NCBI GenBank assembly: GCA_018268715.1
Contig: JAFDVZ010000008.1
Span: 432,325 to 496,324, forward strand
Length of the DNA stretch: 64,000 nt
From: Acidobacteriota bacterium
GTDB taxonomy: Bacteria; Acidobacteriota; Terriglobia; Bryobacterales; Bryobacteraceae
Direction: 5' to 3'
Shown: positions 11,799-25,100 of the stretch, piece by piece
Position numbering within the stretch: position 1 is the stretch's first letter
How the letters are laid out: every line of letters starts with the position of its first letter
Translations under genes and position numbers: made by a program
Notes under the pieces: generated by a model
What the model saw: the letters and a program-made list of their open reading frames with translations, nothing else
Told to the model about the DNA's origin: nothing
The model's database searches: none

Positions 11799-12767
11799 AT
11801 GAAAGCCGTATTCGTCGACCAGCCCGGCGGTCCTGAAAACCTCCGTTACGCCGACCTGCCGATGCCCACGCCCGGTCCCGGCCAGGCCCTCGTGAAGATC
11901 GCGGCCTCCGGCGTCAATTTCATCGACATCTACTTCCGCACCGGCCTTTACAAGGCCCCGCCGCCGGTCGTGCTCGGCATGGAAGCCGCGGGCGTTGTCG
12001 AAAGCGTCGGCCCCGACGTCACCAGCGTGAAACCGGGAGACCGCGTCGCTTACGCCATGAATCGCGGCTCGCACGCCGAATACGCCGCCGTCCCCGCCTG
12101 GCAACTCGTGCCGGCGCCGGACGGTCTGGAACTCAGAACCGCCGCCGCCGTCATGCTGCAAGGCATGACCGCTCACTACCTCACCCACTCCACCTTTCCG
12201 CTGAAGCCCGGCGACACGTGCCTGGTCAGCGCCGCCGCGGGCGGAGTCGGCCTGCTGCTGGTGCAGATCGCGAAGAAACTGGGGGCGACGGTGATCGCGA
12301 TGGTCGGCACCCAGGCAAAGGGCGATCTCGCTAAGCAAGCGGGCGCCGACCACGTCATCGTCTACACTGAAACGGAATTCCCGCCCGAGGTGAAGAAGCT
12401 CACCGGCGGACGCGGCGCGGATGTCTTTTACGACTCGGTCGGCGCCCAGACATTCCTGCCCGGGCTGGACAGCCTCCGCCCGCGGGGCATGATGGTCACG
12501 TATGGCAACGCCAGCGGACCCGCTCCCGAAATCGCCCCGCTGCTGCTGAACCAGAAGGGTTCGCTTTTCCTGACCCGTCCCACGCTTGCCCACTACGCCT
12601 CCACTCGCGACGAACTCATGTGGCGTTCGGGCGACCTGTTCAAGTGGATTCTGGACGGGTCCCTCACCATTCGCATCGGCGGCGAGTACAAACTGGCCGA
12701 CACAGCCCAGGCCCAGCGCGATCTGGAAAGCCGCGCCACAACCGGGAAGCTGATTCTCGAACCGTGA
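11799..12767 (+). CDS. Quinone oxidoreductase (zinc-less MDR family)
   Basis: A 322-residue medium-chain reductase of the NADPH:quinone oxidoreductase (QOR/crystallin) branch. The GroES-like N-terminal half contains SGVNFIDIYFRTGLYKAPPP. The NADPH-binding loop is SAAAGGVGLLLVQIAKKLG, and the family block GGRGADVFYDSVG is present. No catalytic zinc Cys set is seen, as expected for this branch. It probably reduces quinones or enals in the cytoplasm. Its TGA overlaps the GTG start of the M24 peptidase by 4 nt, making it the first gene of a five-gene unit ending with the DHDPS-like gene. Confidence 0.92.
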   Translation: MKAVFVDQPGGPENLRYADLPMPTPGPGQALVKIAASGVNFIDIYFRTGLYKAPPPVVLGMEAAGVVESVGPDVTSVKPGDRVAYAMNRGSHAEYAAVPAWQLVPAPDGLELRTAAAVMLQGMTAHYLTHSTFPLKPGDTCLVSAAAGGVGLLLVQIAKKLGATVIAMVGTQAKGDLAKQAGADHVIVYTETEFPPEVKKLTGGRGADVFYDSVGAQTFLPGLDSLRPRGMMVTYGNASGPAPEIAPLLLNQKGSLFLTRPTLAHYASTRDELMWRSGDLFKWILDGSLTIRIGGEYKLADTAQAQRDLESRATTGKLILEP

Positions 12768-13837
12768 CCGGCCCCCAACCGTTCCGCCGCCCGGCCATCG
12801 ACCTTGCCGGCGCCCAACTGGAAGCGTTCCTGGTGACGGGCGCGGCCAATGTCCGCTATCTCACCGGATTCACCGGCAGCAACGGCGTCGTGCTGGTCAC
12901 GCCGGGCGGCGCGGTATTCTTCACGGATCCGCGGTACGAGATCCAGTCCGCGCAACAGGTGGCCTGCAGGGTCCAGGTGGTCCGCAAAGGCGGCCTGCTT
13001 CCCGCGGTCGCCGCCTACGCGGCCAAACGCCAGATTCGGGCCCTGGGATTTGAAAAGGACCACTTCAGCTACCAGCAGCACCAGTACCTGTCGACAGCCC
13101 TTCCCCGCGCCGGGTTGAAGCCCGTCGAAGACGTCGTCCTGAAGCAGCGCATGGTCAAGACCGACGCCGAAATCGCCCTCATCCGCCACAGCGTCCTGAC
13201 CAACTCCAACGCATTCGCCAGGGCCATTTCCACCATCAAGTCCGGCGTCACGGAGTCTGAGACGGCGGCCGAAATCGAATATCAGATGCGCAAGTTCGGG
13301 GCGGACCGTCCGTCATTTGAGACCATCGTCGCCTTCGGCTCACGCACCGCCCTGCCCCACGCGCACCCCGGCCCCCGAGCCCTCCGGCCGAATGAACTAG
13401 TATTGATAGATATGGGTTCGAGCCAGGAGGGCTACGCGAGCGACATGACGCGCGTGCTCCATCTGGGCCGGATCCCTCGAAAGACGGAGCGGATGTACCG
13501 CGCCGTTCTGGAGGCGCAACTGGCCGGCCTCGACGCTGTCCGCGCGGGAGTCACCGCCGGATCCGTCGACCGCGCGGCGCGACAGGTGCTCAAGAAGCAC
13601 GGGCTCGACCATGCGTTCACCCATTCCACCGGCCACGGCCTGGGCCTCGAAATTCACGAGCCTCCACGCCTCGGCAAGGGAGACAAGACGCGCCTGGAAG
13701 CCGGAATGGCCATTACCATCGAACCCGGCGCTTACCTGGAAGACTACGGCGGCATTCGCATTGAAGACACAGTCGTGGTGACCCCTTCCGGCTGCGAAGT
13801 TCTCACGCCGACCTCAAAAGAATTGATCGCCCTCTGA
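12764..13837 (+). CDS. M24 family Xaa-Pro aminopeptidase
   Basis: A 357-residue metallopeptidase that removes N-terminal residues before proline. The GTG at 12764, overlapping the previous stop, is chosen because the creatinase-like N-terminal domain begins right after it (LEAFLVTGAANVRYLTGFTG). All five metal ligands are visible: LIDMGSSQEGYASDMTRV (two Asp), THSTGHGLGLEIHE (His), ITIEPGAY (Glu) and GIRIEDTVVVT (Glu). The gap to accB is only 1 nt. In many bacteria this peptidase precedes efp and accBC, but here efp is absent between them. Confidence 0.93.
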   Translation: MTGPQPFRRPAIDLAGAQLEAFLVTGAANVRYLTGFTGSNGVVLVTPGGAVFFTDPRYEIQSAQQVACRVQVVRKGGLLPAVAAYAAKRQIRALGFEKDHFSYQQHQYLSTALPRAGLKPVEDVVLKQRMVKTDAEIALIRHSVLTNSNAFARAISTIKSGVTESETAAEIEYQMRKFGADRPSFETIVAFGSRTALPHAHPGPRALRPNELVLIDMGSSQEGYASDMTRVLHLGRIPRKTERMYRAVLEAQLAGLDAVRAGVTAGSVDRAARQVLKKHGLDHAFTHSTGHGLGLEIHEPPRLGKGDKTRLEAGMAITIEPGAYLEDYGGIRIEDTVVVTPSGCEVLTPTSKELIAL

Positions 13838-13838
13838 C

Positions 13839-14318
13839 ATGACCATCGAAGAGATCAAAGAACTCATTCGCCTCGTGAACGAAAGCGGGGTTGCAGACCT
13901 TGAAGTGGAACGCGGCGACAGCCGTGTCCGCATCCGCCGCGGCCAGCCGTTTCGGCAGGACTATGTGATTCCCGTTCCGGCGGCTCCCGCGGTCGCCCCG
14001 ATGCCCGTCGGCGGCCCGCCGGCCGTCGCCCCGGATTCCACCGGATCCTCGGCCAAGCCGCAGACGCTCGAGGAAGGCCACGAACTGGTGAAGTCCCCCA
14101 TCGTCGGCACCTACTACGACTCCCCATCGCCCGGCGCGGCGCCCTTCGTCAAGATCGGCGACACGGTCGAGCCCGGGCAGGTGCTCTGCATCATCGAATC
14201 GATGAAGCTGATGAATGAGATCGAGTCGGAAGTGGCCGGCACGGTCGTCGCCAAGCTTGTGGAGAACGCCAAGCCCGTGGAATACGGCGAGGCGCTGTTT
14301 GCCGTCCGCCCCCGCTGA
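13839..14318 (+). CDS. accB: Biotin carboxyl carrier protein of acetyl-CoA carboxylase
   Basis: A 159-residue BCCP that carries biotin between the carboxylase and transferase sites during malonyl-CoA formation. The N-terminal helix IEEIKELIRLVNESGVADLEV and a Pro/Ala/Gly-rich hinge (residues about 45-75) precede the biotinyl domain. The biotin-accepting lysine is K123 in IIESMKLMNE; the usual EAMKM-type motif has Ser in place of Ala. The length and hinge are normal. It lies in an operon with accC, 3 nt downstream. Confidence 0.95.
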   Translation: MTIEEIKELIRLVNESGVADLEVERGDSRVRIRRGQPFRQDYVIPVPAAPAVAPMPVGGPPAVAPDSTGSSAKPQTLEEGHELVKSPIVGTYYDSPSPGAAPFVKIGDTVEPGQVLCIIESMKLMNEIESEVAGTVVAKLVENAKPVEYGEALFAVRPR

Positions 14319-14321
14319 TCC

Positions 14322-15670
<1,349 letters not shown>

Positions 15671-15674
<4 letters not shown>

Positions 15675-16696
15675 CGCCTATGGACCTACGAGCGCGTCTA
15701 TTTGAAGGCCTGGCGATTCCAGCCCACCCGTTGGCGCTGAATCAGGACCGCCGGCTTGACGAGCGCCGCCAGCGCGCGCTTTCTCGGTACTATCTCGCGG
15801 CCGGGGCCGGGGGTCTGGCGGTCGGCGTCCACACGACCCAATTCGAAATCCGCCAGGCGGGACTTTATGAGCCGGTGCTCCGCATCGCCATGGAGGAGAT
15901 GCGCACTCGTGAAGTGGTCAAGGTGGCCGGGGTGGTCGGACGCACGGAGCAGGCGCTCAGTGAAGCAACCACCGCTCGCGACCTCGGTTACGACGCGGCC
16001 CTGCTGAGCCTTGGAGCGATGCGCGACGCGCCGGTAGACGAACTGATCCGCCATGCCCGCGCTGTCGCCGCCCACATGCCGGTGTTCGGCTTCTATCTGC
16101 AACCGTCGGTGGGTGGTCGCATTCTGCCCTACGAATTCTGGCGTCAGTTCGCGGAGATTGAAAACGTAGTCGCCATAAAGATGGCCCCGTTCAACCGCTA
16201 TCAAACCCTCGACGTGGTGCGGGCAGTGGCGGAATCGGGGCGAGGCGAAGAAATCGCGCTGTACACGGGCAACGACGACAATATCCTGCTCGATCTGTTG
16301 ACGACGTTCGACCTGGGCGGCGAATGGCTGGGCATCGTGGGCGGCCTGTTGGGCCACTGGGCGGTATGGACCAAACGCGCGGTGGAGCACCTCGAGTTGG
16401 CGAAGCGGCTGAGGAGAACCGGCGAACCGGTCCCGCCTTGGGTGTTGACGCAGGCGCAACAGATCACCGATTCGAACGCGGCGTTGTTCGACCCAAGCCA
16501 CGCTTTCCACGGCTGCATTGCGGGAATCCACGAAGTGTTGCGAAGGCAGGGCCTGCTCGAAGGCCGGTGGTGTCTGAACCCGGCGGAAGAAATGTCGCCG
16601 GGACAATCCACCGACATCGACCGGGTCGTCAAGACCTACCCGCACCTCATCGACGACGATTTCGTCGCCGAACACCTCAGCGAGTGGCTGAGCTGA
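15671..16696 (+). CDS. Dihydrodipicolinate synthase family protein
   Basis: A 341-residue class I aldolase-type protein (DapA/NAL superfamily). It is longer and more diverged than true DapA. The likely Schiff-base lysine is in VVAIKMAPFNRYQ; YLQPSVGGRILPYEFW and TGNDDNILLDLL are recognisable family regions. The Schiff-base region and fold support an aldolase or lyase acting on a 2-keto acid, but the substrate is not predictable. The GTG start overlaps accC; an ATG at 15680 is the alternative. Its place in the acc unit may reflect co-transcription rather than a fatty-acid role. Confidence 0.82.
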
Positions 16697-16865
16697 GTTC
16701 CCCAGCGCCGCCGCTCAGCGGATCCTTCCTCAAAACGGCGCGCGCATCGTTTCGGGCGGCATCGCGCCCAGCTGTAAAGAAGGGTTAACTCCGGCGCCGC
16801 CGGGAAACCTGGAACCGCTCCGACGCCTCCAACCGATTGTCCGACTAAAATCAGGGGAACTCATA

Positions 16866-19844
16866 ATGAGAGCAGTCTTATCGCTCGCTATTAGTGTGTC
16901 TTTCTGCCAACTGTGGGCCCAGGCGGTGGTAGGATCAGGCGCCGTTAGCGGCCGAGTCTTTGAGAAAGGATCTGAAGGACTTCCAGACGCGAAGGTGATT
17001 GTCGAGAAGGAGGATGCGGGTATTTCCCGGCAGGTTGAGACGAACATGGATGGCGTGTTCCAACTCCCAGACCTTGTTCCCGGCGACCGATATCATCTGC
17101 GGATAACTCGCACCGGGTTTCATGATTGGATCAGTCAGCAATTCGAGGTAAGCACTGGTCAGAACCTGGATTTTCAAGTGACGCTCGAACGAGCGAACTC
17201 AGCCGCGGCCGGAGAATCCAGCCCGCCGCAGCCGCTCGTCAACGCCGCCATCGCCCCGATCAGCCGCGCGCTCAGTCCCGCGGATGTCGAAACTCTTCCG
17301 CTCGAAGGCCGCCGGTGGACCCAGCTTGCGCTGTTAGGTCCCGCGGTCAGCGAACGATACGGCTCCGCAACTCCCGTAATGTTAGGTGTTTTCGGCGCCG
17401 GCATGAACATTCTTGATGGGATGCTGGCCGATACGAGTTACTCGCGCCAACTCACCCCGGCGGTGCGCATCGCGCCCGACACGCTCCAGGGCGCTCAGGT
17501 CCTCTCCACCGGCGCTCCTGTTGAGTTTGGCGGCGCCCTTACGGGATATGTCAACACCGTCACACGCGGCGCGGATAAGGACTGGCACGGCGATTTCTAC
17601 GCATACTACGCAAACGCCGGGCTCGACGCGCTGAACCGCTATTCGCTCGGCAAACAACTATTTCACAACCGCTATCAGACAGGACTCAACGCCGGCGGCG
17701 CCCTGACGGACAAGTGGTTCCTGTTCGCCAACGTCGACTATGAGCGTGGGAAGGGCGCGGCCCTGAATCGAATCACCAACCCGCTCATCGTCTATCCGAA
17801 TGTCTCGGGAATGAATCTCTCCAACTGCAAGGCGACAACCGCGCAGTGCGGCGTGGCGGCTCGATTCATCAACAATCAGATCAACGCGGTTGTCCCGGTG
17901 TCAGAGAAGGTTGTCTCGGGTTACGCCAAGCTCGATTACCGTCCGAACGAATTCAACCTAGTCAATCTTTCCGGCTACGCCACATCGGCGGCCCTCCCCC
18001 AGGCAGGCGGACTCTCCATCGTCTCCACCAATGGCGGCGTGTTAGGAGGCGGCGTGTCGCGACAGTATAGCTATCGGGGGAGGCTCTCGTGGACGATCTC
18101 CGGCGCCACGTGGTCAAATGACCTTCGTTTCGGAGCGGCGCAGACCGATCTCCGCAACGATCCCTCGAAATCCGGCCTGTCCACGGGTGCGGCCGCCATT
18201 GTGCTGGATGGAACGACGGTCGGCGAGTCCTTCCCAAACCGATTCGTGCTGGGCGAACGGCGCGCGGACCTCATCGACAACTTCCGCCTGAACCTGGGGG
18301 TTCACACAATCCTGGCCGGCTTCACGGCGACCCGTTCACGGGATTGGCTCGAGTCGCTGCATAACTCCCAAGGCTCCTACACCTATACATCGCTCACCGA
18401 CTTCGCGACCGATCTCAGCGGGTCCTCCGGCAAGACCTACGCGGCATATATGCAGAACCTTGGACTGTGGGCCCGTGATCTCCAGAGCTGGAACATGGGC
18501 GTCTACGGGCAGGACACCTGGAGGATATCGCCGAGATTCACGTTGACAGCCGGTCTTCGTTGGGCCAAGGACGTCCTTCCTCAACCCACAAAGGTCAACA
18601 GCTCTTACTATGACACCGGGACGCTGCACGCGCCCGGCATGCAAGCAGAGCCGCGCATCGGTTTGTCCTACCGGCTCGGAGACCGCTGGGTGGCGCGCGC
18701 GGGGTTCGGATTGTACTACCAGTCGAGGACCGCGGAAAGCACCGACGCGTTCTTCCTGGGCAACGGAGCCTATCAGTACAACCTGCTCGTCTATCCAAGC
18801 CAAACCGGGTCGCCGAAGTTCCCGGCGGCCATCTCTTCCACCACCACAGTAATTCCCACCGGGTCACGGAATCTGCTCTACTCGGCTTCAAAGCTGGGCG
18901 ATCCGTACTCCGAGCAGGGCAGTCTCTCGCTTGAACGATATCTCGGAGCGGGAGTCACGATGACCGCGAGTTATGTCGAAAGCCGGGCGCTACGGCTGTG
19001 GACCGCCGAGGATGTCAATGTGGGCGGCAACTACACGCTGACTTACATCATCAAGGACGCGACCGGACAAAAGACCAGTTCCTACGTCACGACCATGTGG
19101 ACCAGCCGCAACAACACCACTTACGCCCACGTCTACAAAATCGGCAATGGGGGGTCGGCCGCCTACCGGGCGGGAGTCCTCCAGGCCACAAAGCGATTCT
19201 CCCGAGGCTTCAGCGCGAGGGGGGCGTACACGTGGTCTCACGCCATCGACGACGTTGGCGGACCCCAACTCTACAACGCGTTCGCCATCGGCTCGAACAA
19301 TACGCTGTATGCAGCCGACCGCGGCAGTTCTGCGACTGACCAGCGCCACCGCGCGACGATCGACATCAACTGGCAGCCTACGCTGCTGAAGAACGTAGTC
19401 ATCGCCCGGAACATCTTGAACGGGTGGGAATTCTCGTCCATCACAACACTCGCATCGGCGATGCGCGCTACGCCGACCGTCCTTGTGAACGGCGCTCAAT
19501 ACTCTGGCGCGGCGTCGTTTGCCAGCTCGATCAACGGAATTGGCGGATGGTCCCGCGTTCCATTCTGGCCGGTCAGTTCCCTGCCCATCGAGCAACAGTT
19601 CACCATCAACGCCCGGATTTCGCGGGCGCTCAAATTCACTGAGCGAGTCACAGGGGAGCTCATGTTTGAGACCTTCAACCTGACTAACTCGCAATTCGAC
19701 ACCGGCGTGAATACGCTCGCCTATTACGCCAATGGCGGCGTGCTGACGCCGGTGTCTGACCTGGGCGCCGGCAACGCCGCCAAGGGCGGTTCCTACGGCA
19801 GCAACTCGCGCAGTTGTCAACTGGCGGTGCGATTCACTTTCTGA
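16866..19844 (+). CDS. Oar-like outer-membrane receptor with carboxypeptidase-regulatory domain
   Basis: A 992-residue outer-membrane protein with a signal peptide (residues about 1-19). An N-terminal carboxypeptidase-regulatory-like beta domain follows ([22 protein letters not shown]). Then come a plug-like segment and a long beta-barrel ending in the BAM-type C-terminal phenylalanine (LAVRFTF). This is the TonB-dependent-receptor-like Oar family that is expanded in Acidobacteria, thought to take up large nutrients. A good Shine-Dalgarno (AGGGGAA, 16853-16859) supports the ATG. Its 3' end overlaps the convergent Gfo/Idh gene by 28 nt. Confidence 0.88.
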   Translation: MRAVLSLAISVSFCQLWAQAVVGSGAVSGRVFEKGSEGLPDAKVIVEKEDAGISRQVETNMDGVFQLPDLVPGDRYHLRITRTGFHDWISQQFEVSTGQNLDFQVTLERANSAAAGESSPPQPLVNAAIAPISRALSPADVETLPLEGRRWTQLALLGPAVSERYGSATPVMLGVFGAGMNILDGMLADTSYSRQLTPAVRIAPDTLQGAQVLSTGAPVEFGGALTGYVNTVTRGADKDWHGDFYAYYANAGLDALNRYSLGKQLFHNRYQTGLNAGGALTDKWFLFANVDYERGKGAALNRITNPLIVYPNVSGMNLSNCKATTAQCGVAARFINNQINAVVPVSEKVVSGYAKLDYRPNEFNLVNLSGYATSAALPQAGGLSIVSTNGGVLGGGVSRQYSYRGRLSWTISGATWSNDLRFGAAQTDLRNDPSKSGLSTGAAAIVLDGTTVGESFPNRFVLGERRADLIDNFRLNLGVHTILAGFTATRSRDWLESLHNSQGSYTYTSLTDFATDLSGSSGKTYAAYMQNLGLWARDLQSWNMGVYGQDTWRISPRFTLTAGLRWAKDVLPQPTKVNSSYYDTGTLHAPGMQAEPRIGLSYRLGDRWVARAGFGLYYQSRTAESTDAFFLGNGAYQYNLLVYPSQTGSPKFPAAISSTTTVIPTGSRNLLYSASKLGDPYSEQGSLSLERYLGAGVTMTASYVESRALRLWTAEDVNVGGNYTLTYIIKDATGQKTSSYVTTMWTSRNNTTYAHVYKIGNGGSAAYRAGVLQATKRFSRGFSARGAYTWSHAIDDVGGPQLYNAFAIGSNNTLYAADRGSSATDQRHRATIDINWQPTLLKNVVIARNILNGWEFSSITTLASAMRATPTVLVNGAQYSGAASFASSINGIGGWSRVPFWPVSSLPIEQQFTINARISRALKFTERVTGELMFETFNLTNSQFDTGVNTLAYYANGGVLTPVSDLGAGNAAKGGSYGSNSRSCQLAVRFTF

Positions 19845-21001
19845 GGCGGACAGGCCTCGCCGCCGACGGCCTCCCAAGTCCCCTTGCGCGCCGAGGCGAG
19901 CACGGCGTCGGTGACATAGTCGGTCTCGAGTCCGTCGCGGAAACTCGGGCCCGGCATGTTCCCCGACGCCAGCCCGCCGAGGAAATCAGCGAACTGGTGG
20001 ATGAACGTGTGTTCGTACCCGATCTGGAGCCCCGGCACCCACCACTTACCCATGTAGGGATGATCGCCGTCGGTGATGTGGACGCTGCGCCACCCGCGCA
20101 GGATCCCGGCATCGCGATGATCGAAGTACTCCAGCCGATGCAGATCGTGCAGGTCCCAGCGGATGGAGGCGTGCTCGCCGTTGATCTCCAACGTGTACAG
20201 GGCCTTGTGCCCGCGCGCGTAACGGGTGGCCTCGAACAGCCCCAGCGACCCGTTCTTGAAGCGAGCCAGGAACGCGCTTGCATCGTCGATGCCCACCGGC
20301 TCCATCTTGCCGCTGATGTTGTGATGGCGCTCTTTCACGAACGTCTCCGTCATCGCCGTCACGCGATCGATGCCGCCGTTCAACCACAGCGCGGTGTCGA
20401 TGCAGTGGGCCAACAGGTCGCCCGTCACGCCGCTGCCCGCCACGCTTACATCCAGCCGCCACAAACCCGCGCCGCCCTGCGGCAGGTCCTTCGAAATCGT
20501 CCAATCCTGTAGGAACTGGGCCCGGTAATGAAAGATCTGTCCCAGCTTCCCCTCGTCGATCAACTGTTTGGCCAGCGTCACGGCGGGAACGCGCCGGTAG
20601 TTATACCAAACCATGTTCGGCACTCCGGCCTTCTCCACGGCCGCCACCATCTCCTTGGCTTCGGCCGCGTTCCGGCCCAGAGGCTTCTCGCACATCACCA
20701 TCTTGCCGGCCGCCGCCGCCGCAATCGCGATTTCGTGGTGCGTGTCGTTGGGACTCGCGATGTCGATCAGGTCGATATCGGGCCGCTCCACCAACTTGCG
20801 CCAGTCCGTTTCGGACGACTCATAACCCCACTGCGACGCGAATCCCGCCGCCTTCTCCGCGTTGCGCGCGCAGATCGCCTTCAGCACCGGCTCATACTCG
20901 GGCTGGAAGAACTGCGGCGTCTGCCGGAAGGCGTTCGAATGGGTGCGGCCCATGAAGCCATAACCCACCAGTCCAATATTCAGCTTCTTCTTCGCGCTCA
21001 T
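19817..21001 (-). CDS. Gfo/Idh/MocA family oxidoreductase
   Basis: A 394-residue NAD(P)-dependent dehydrogenase of the glucose-fructose oxidoreductase/inositol dehydrogenase family. The Rossmann motif [12 protein letters not shown] is near residue 10 and the catalytic CEKPLGRN follows. The ATG at 21001 is chosen because it gives the family N-terminus [10 protein letters not shown]; it overlaps the upstream isomerase stop by 4 nt. The pairing with a TIM-barrel isomerase is typical of sugar or inositol degradation modules. The substrate is not known. Confidence 0.9.
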   Translation of the reverse strand: MSAKKKLNIGLVGYGFMGRTHSNAFRQTPQFFQPEYEPVLKAICARNAEKAAGFASQWGYESSETDWRKLVERPDIDLIDIASPNDTHHEIAIAAAAAGKMVMCEKPLGRNAAEAKEMVAAVEKAGVPNMVWYNYRRVPAVTLAKQLIDEGKLGQIFHYRAQFLQDWTISKDLPQGGAGLWRLDVSVAGSGVTGDLLAHCIDTALWLNGGIDRVTAMTETFVKERHHNISGKMEPVGIDDASAFLARFKNGSLGLFEATRYARGHKALYTLEINGEHASIRWDLHDLHRLEYFDHRDAGILRGWRSVHITDGDHPYMGKWWVPGLQIGYEHTFIHQFADFLGGLASGNMPGPSFRDGLETDYVTDAVLASARKGTWEAVGGEACPPQKVNRTAS

Positions 21002-22065
21002 GCCTTGGTCGCCTCCATGGCCTGCGCCGCGTCCCAGCCATGGGCGTCGCGCACCGCCATCATCGTCGACAGAATGTCGTTCCACGTCTGCTGCTGCATC
21101 ATCGTCGCATTGGGGAACATGCAGCCGTCCCAACACACATGCTGAAACGCGCGCGTCGGCAACCCATCGGCGCCTCGCATCCAGTAGCCCGCATGGTGCG
21201 TCACGTCGAGCTTCCCGTCGCCGTCCTGCGGCAGGCAGTGCCGGCCCGTCTTATCGTGCGAGCCGGAGCCCTTCACCGTCGCGTCGTTCTGGGCGATATG
21301 GAAGTCGATAGTCCAGGGGCGCAACGCATCCGTCAGCGTCTTCATCGCCGCGTCGAGCGTCGCCCGATCGCTCCAATCGTAGCCCTCCGGCAGGATCCGA
21401 TCCTCCGGCGCGTTGTAGCCCAACGTGAATAGCAGGGTGTGCGCCATGTCGGCCTGAAAACCCAGCGTTTTCGGCCGGTCCACGGCCTCCAGCAGCCGCG
21501 CCATGTTGCGCCAACTATGCATTCCGCCCCAGCAGATCTCGCCCTCGGCCGCTAACCGCTCGCCGAACGATTCGGCCACATCACAAGCGGCGCGAAATGT
21601 TTCCGCGATCTTCCGTGTGTTGCCTTCGGGATCAGCGGCCCAATCGGCCGGTCCACAGGACGAATCGATACGAATGATCCCGTACTTGCGCGCGCCCGAA
21701 GCCCGCAGCAGCGCTCCAATCCGGCACGCCTTGCGAACCTGGGTGACGAACTTCTCACGATCCTCCGGCCCGCCCATCGCGGATCCGCCGCCTGTCGGTC
21801 CCCACACCGGCGCCACCAGCGATCCGATCGCCAGTCCGCGGCCGCCGATGTTGTCGGCCAGTTTCTTGATGTCGTCATCCGACGCGTCGATGCTGGTGTG
21901 CGGGTCGAAAAGAAACAGATCGACGCCATCGAAGCGCGTCCCGTCTACTTCGGCCTTCTGCGTCAGGTCGAGCATCGTGTCCAGATCGATCGGCGGCTCC
22001 GAATCCGGCCCTTTGCCGACCAGGCCGGGCCACATGGCGTTATGCAGTTTCGGGTATTCGTGCAT
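20998..22065 (-). CDS. Sugar phosphate isomerase/epimerase (xylose-isomerase-like TIM barrel)
   Basis: A 355-residue TIM-barrel protein of the AP-endonuclease-2/xylose isomerase superfamily. Metal-ligand-rich segments are visible: [26 protein letters not shown] and [19 protein letters not shown]. It is the first gene of a two-gene minus-strand operon with the Gfo/Idh enzyme (ATGA overlap). This points to successive isomerisation and oxidation of a sugar or polyol. It has no signal peptide. It is divergent from the cytochrome/DUF1553 gene, 103 bp away. Confidence 0.85.
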   Translation of the reverse strand: MHEYPKLHNAMWPGLVGKGPDSEPPIDLDTMLDLTQKAEVDGTRFDGVDLFLFDPHTSIDASDDDIKKLADNIGGRGLAIGSLVAPVWGPTGGGSAMGGPEDREKFVTQVRKACRIGALLRASGARKYGIIRIDSSCGPADWAADPEGNTRKIAETFRAACDVAESFGERLAAEGEICWGGMHSWRNMARLLEAVDRPKTLGFQADMAHTLLFTLGYNAPEDRILPEGYDWSDRATLDAAMKTLTDALRPWTIDFHIAQNDATVKGSGSHDKTGRHCLPQDGDGKLDVTHHAGYWMRGADGLPTRAFQHVCWDGCMFPNATMMQQQTWNDILSTMMAVRDAHGWDAAQAMEATKA

Positions 22066-22115
22066 GAGTGCGGTCCTTTTCCGTGCGCGTGAACGCTGGG
22101 GGCTATCGTATCGAA

Positions 22116-22144
22116 TTCCCAGGCCGGCGCGCGACCGTTATAAT
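22116..22144 (+). promoter_or_regulatory. Sigma70-type promoter for the cytochrome/DUF1501 pair
   Basis: A perfect TATAAT (22139-22144) is preceded, at 17-nt spacing, by TTCCCA (22116-22121), a 4/6 match to TTGACA. The predicted transcription start near 22151 is followed by a Shine-Dalgarno GGAGAGG (22159-22165) and then the GTG at 22169. Geometry and position in a 103-bp divergent gap support it. Confidence 0.6.
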
Positions 22145-22168
22145 CAATCCAATATCCTGGAGAGGCGT

Positions 22169-25100
22169 GTGCGACCTGGTTTCTTTGTATCCGTCATTTT
22201 TGTGCCCGTCGCGGCCATGGCTGCTGGCAGGGCCATCGACTTCCAACGCGAAGTCCGTCCCATACTGTCGGAGAACTGCTTTCAATGTCACGGGCCCGAC
22301 TCGGGTTCGCGAATGGCGGGCCTGCGGCTCGACCTGAAGGACGCGGCGCTCGAAGCCCGCAAGCGGGGCGCGGCCGTCGTGCCCGGCGACCCTTCGACGA
22401 GCCTGCTGTGGCAGCGCATCAGCGCAACCAACGCCCGCCGCATGCCGCCCGAGTACTCGCACAAGAGTCTCACGAAACAACAAATCGACCTGCTGAAACA
22501 GTGGATCGAACAAGGCGCCCCATGGAAAGAACATTGGGCGTTCAAGGCGCCTGTGAAGCCTGCGCCGCCGGCGGTGAAGAACGCGGCATGGCCCCAGAAT
22601 CCCATCGACCGCTTCATCCTGGCGCGCCTCGAATCGCAAGGACTCGGCCCCGCGCCGCCGGCCGACCGTCGCACCCTGCTCCGCCGCGTGGCGCTCGATC
22701 TCACCGGTCTGCCGCCCAAGCCCGCCGAAATCGAAGCCTACCTGAAGGACCCGTCTCCCAACGCCTATGAGCGCATGATCGACCGCTACCTGGCCTCGCC
22801 TCATTATGGCGAGCACCGCGCGCGCTACTGGCTCGATGCGGCGCGCTATGGCGACACCAACGGCATCCACGTCGACAATTACCGCGAGATCTGGCCGTAT
22901 CGCGACTGGGTGATCGAGGCCTACAACCGCAACCTTCGCTTCGACCAGTTCTCCATCGAACAATTGGCCGGCGATTTGTTGCCGAAGCCGACGCTTGACG
23001 AGCGCATCGCCACCGGGTTCCACCGCTGCAACGTGACCACGAACGAAGCGGGCATCATTGAGGACGAGTACGCCGAAATCTACGCCGCAGACCGCGCGAG
23101 CACAACCGCCGCCGTCTGGCTCGGCATGACGGTCGGCTGCGCCACCTGCCACGACCACAAGTTCGACCCCATCTCCCAGAAGGACTTCTACGGCATGGGC
23201 GCATTCTTCCGCAACACCACACAAAAGGTGATGGACGACAACATCCCCGACACCCCGCCCGTGCTGATCGTCCCCCGCCCCGAAGATCGCGCCGCCTGGG
23301 AGAAGACCTCGGCCCGCCTGAAGGCGATCCAGGCTGAGATGGCGGCTGTACGAAACGAAGCCAGCGGACCGTTCGAACGATGGCTGAAGGAACGCGCCAG
23401 GACCGCCGCCACGCACCCGCTGGGCGACAAGGACGAACTGTTCGCCGCCGACATCCGGACGCTGTCGGGCGGCAAAACGGTGCTCGAGATCCCCAAGGGA
23501 GACGGCCTCGCCATCGAGAAAGCGCCCAAGCTCGATGCCGAAAAACCGTTCTCCATCGCCGTGAGCTTCCTGTTCCCGAAGGCCGAGCAGGGCTACGTCA
23601 TCGCCTCGCACCAGAACCCCAAGGAGAAGGGTCGAGGCTGGGTGATCGACGTCGGCGGACGCGTCATCGGCCTGCGCCTCATCGGCGACAGCGGCCGCAA
23701 CATCGAGATACGCGCGGGCCATCTGGAGCAGCTCCAGCACGGCACGTGGAACACACTGACGGTCTGCTACGACGGCTCGCGCCACCAATCGGGACTCAGC
23801 CTGTATCTCAACGGCCGCGCGATCCCCACGCAGGGACGCGGCAACCAGAACGTCGAACTGTCGGGCGACATCAGCGTCGAAAATCCCTTGGTGCTCGGCC
23901 GCAATCTGCCCGAAGGAGCCATCGCCGACTTCCGCATCTTCGACCGCGTGTTGAGCGAGAGCGAGGCCGCCCTTCTCAGCCAGTGGCCGGCCATCGAGTC
24001 GGCGCTCAAGAAGGAAACCGGCTCGCTGACCGCCGAAGACCGCAAGGCGCTGGTCAGCTACTTCCTGTTCAACGAACACGAACCCTTCAAGCGGCTCGCC
24101 GCCGAGCAGAACACGTTGAATCTCGAAGCCCGCGCGATCGCCCGCCGCGGCGCAACCACTGAAGTCATGCAGGAACGCGCCGACTCGACGCCCTCGGCCT
24201 ATGTGCTCTATCGTGGTGCCTACGACCAACGCCGCGCGAAAGTCGATGCGACCACGCCCGCCGTGTTGCCTCCGATGACATCGGACCTACCCCGCAACCG
24301 CCTCGGATTCGCCAGGTGGCTATTCACGGCGGAGAACCCGCTCACCGCGCGGGTCACCGTGAATCGCGTCTGGCAGGAAATCTTCGGCACGGGCCTCGTG
24401 AAGACCGCCGACGACTTCGGCAGTCAGGGCGAACCTCCCTCGCATCCCGAACTGCTCGACTGGCTCGCCGTGGACTTCCGCGAAAGCGGCTGGGATGTGA
24501 AGCGCTTCTACAAGCAGGTGCTGATGTCGGCGACATACCGCCAGCAGGCGCTCGCCACGCCGGATAAGATCGCCAAGGATCCGGAGAACCGTCTGCTCAG
24601 CCGAGGCCCGCGATTCCGCATGGACGGCGAGATGGTGCGCGACTATGCGTTGGCCGCCAGCGGCCTGCTGTCGCCCCAAATCGGCGGCCCTTCCGTGAAG
24701 CCCTATCAGCCCGAAGGCATCTGGGAAGCCGTCGCCATGATCGGCTCGAACACGCGATTCTACAAGCGCGACACCGGCGATGGACTGTACCGCCGCTCGA
24801 TGTATTGGTTTTGGAAGCGCAGCGCCCCGCCCGCCAGCATGGACATCTTCAACGCGCCGACGCGCGAGAACTGCACGGTCCGGCGCGAGCGCACCGACAC
24901 TCCGCTGCAGGCCCTGGCCACGATGAACGACGTGCAGTTCGTCGAAGCCGCGAAGATGCTGGCGCAGGGAGCGATGCAGTCGGTGACGGAGTTCGACGAG
25001 CGTCTGGACGCCATGTCCACGCGCCTGCTCGCCCGCCCGTTCGCGCCGAAAGAACGGTCGATCGCCCGGACCGCCTACGATGACTTCCGGCGCTACTACG

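Noticed and set aside
22103..24229. 708-aa minus-strand open frame opposite the cytochrome/DUF1553 gene
   Set aside because: The plus strand has clear haem motifs and a promoter, while the minus frame shows only low-complexity Arg/Ala/Val-rich translation.
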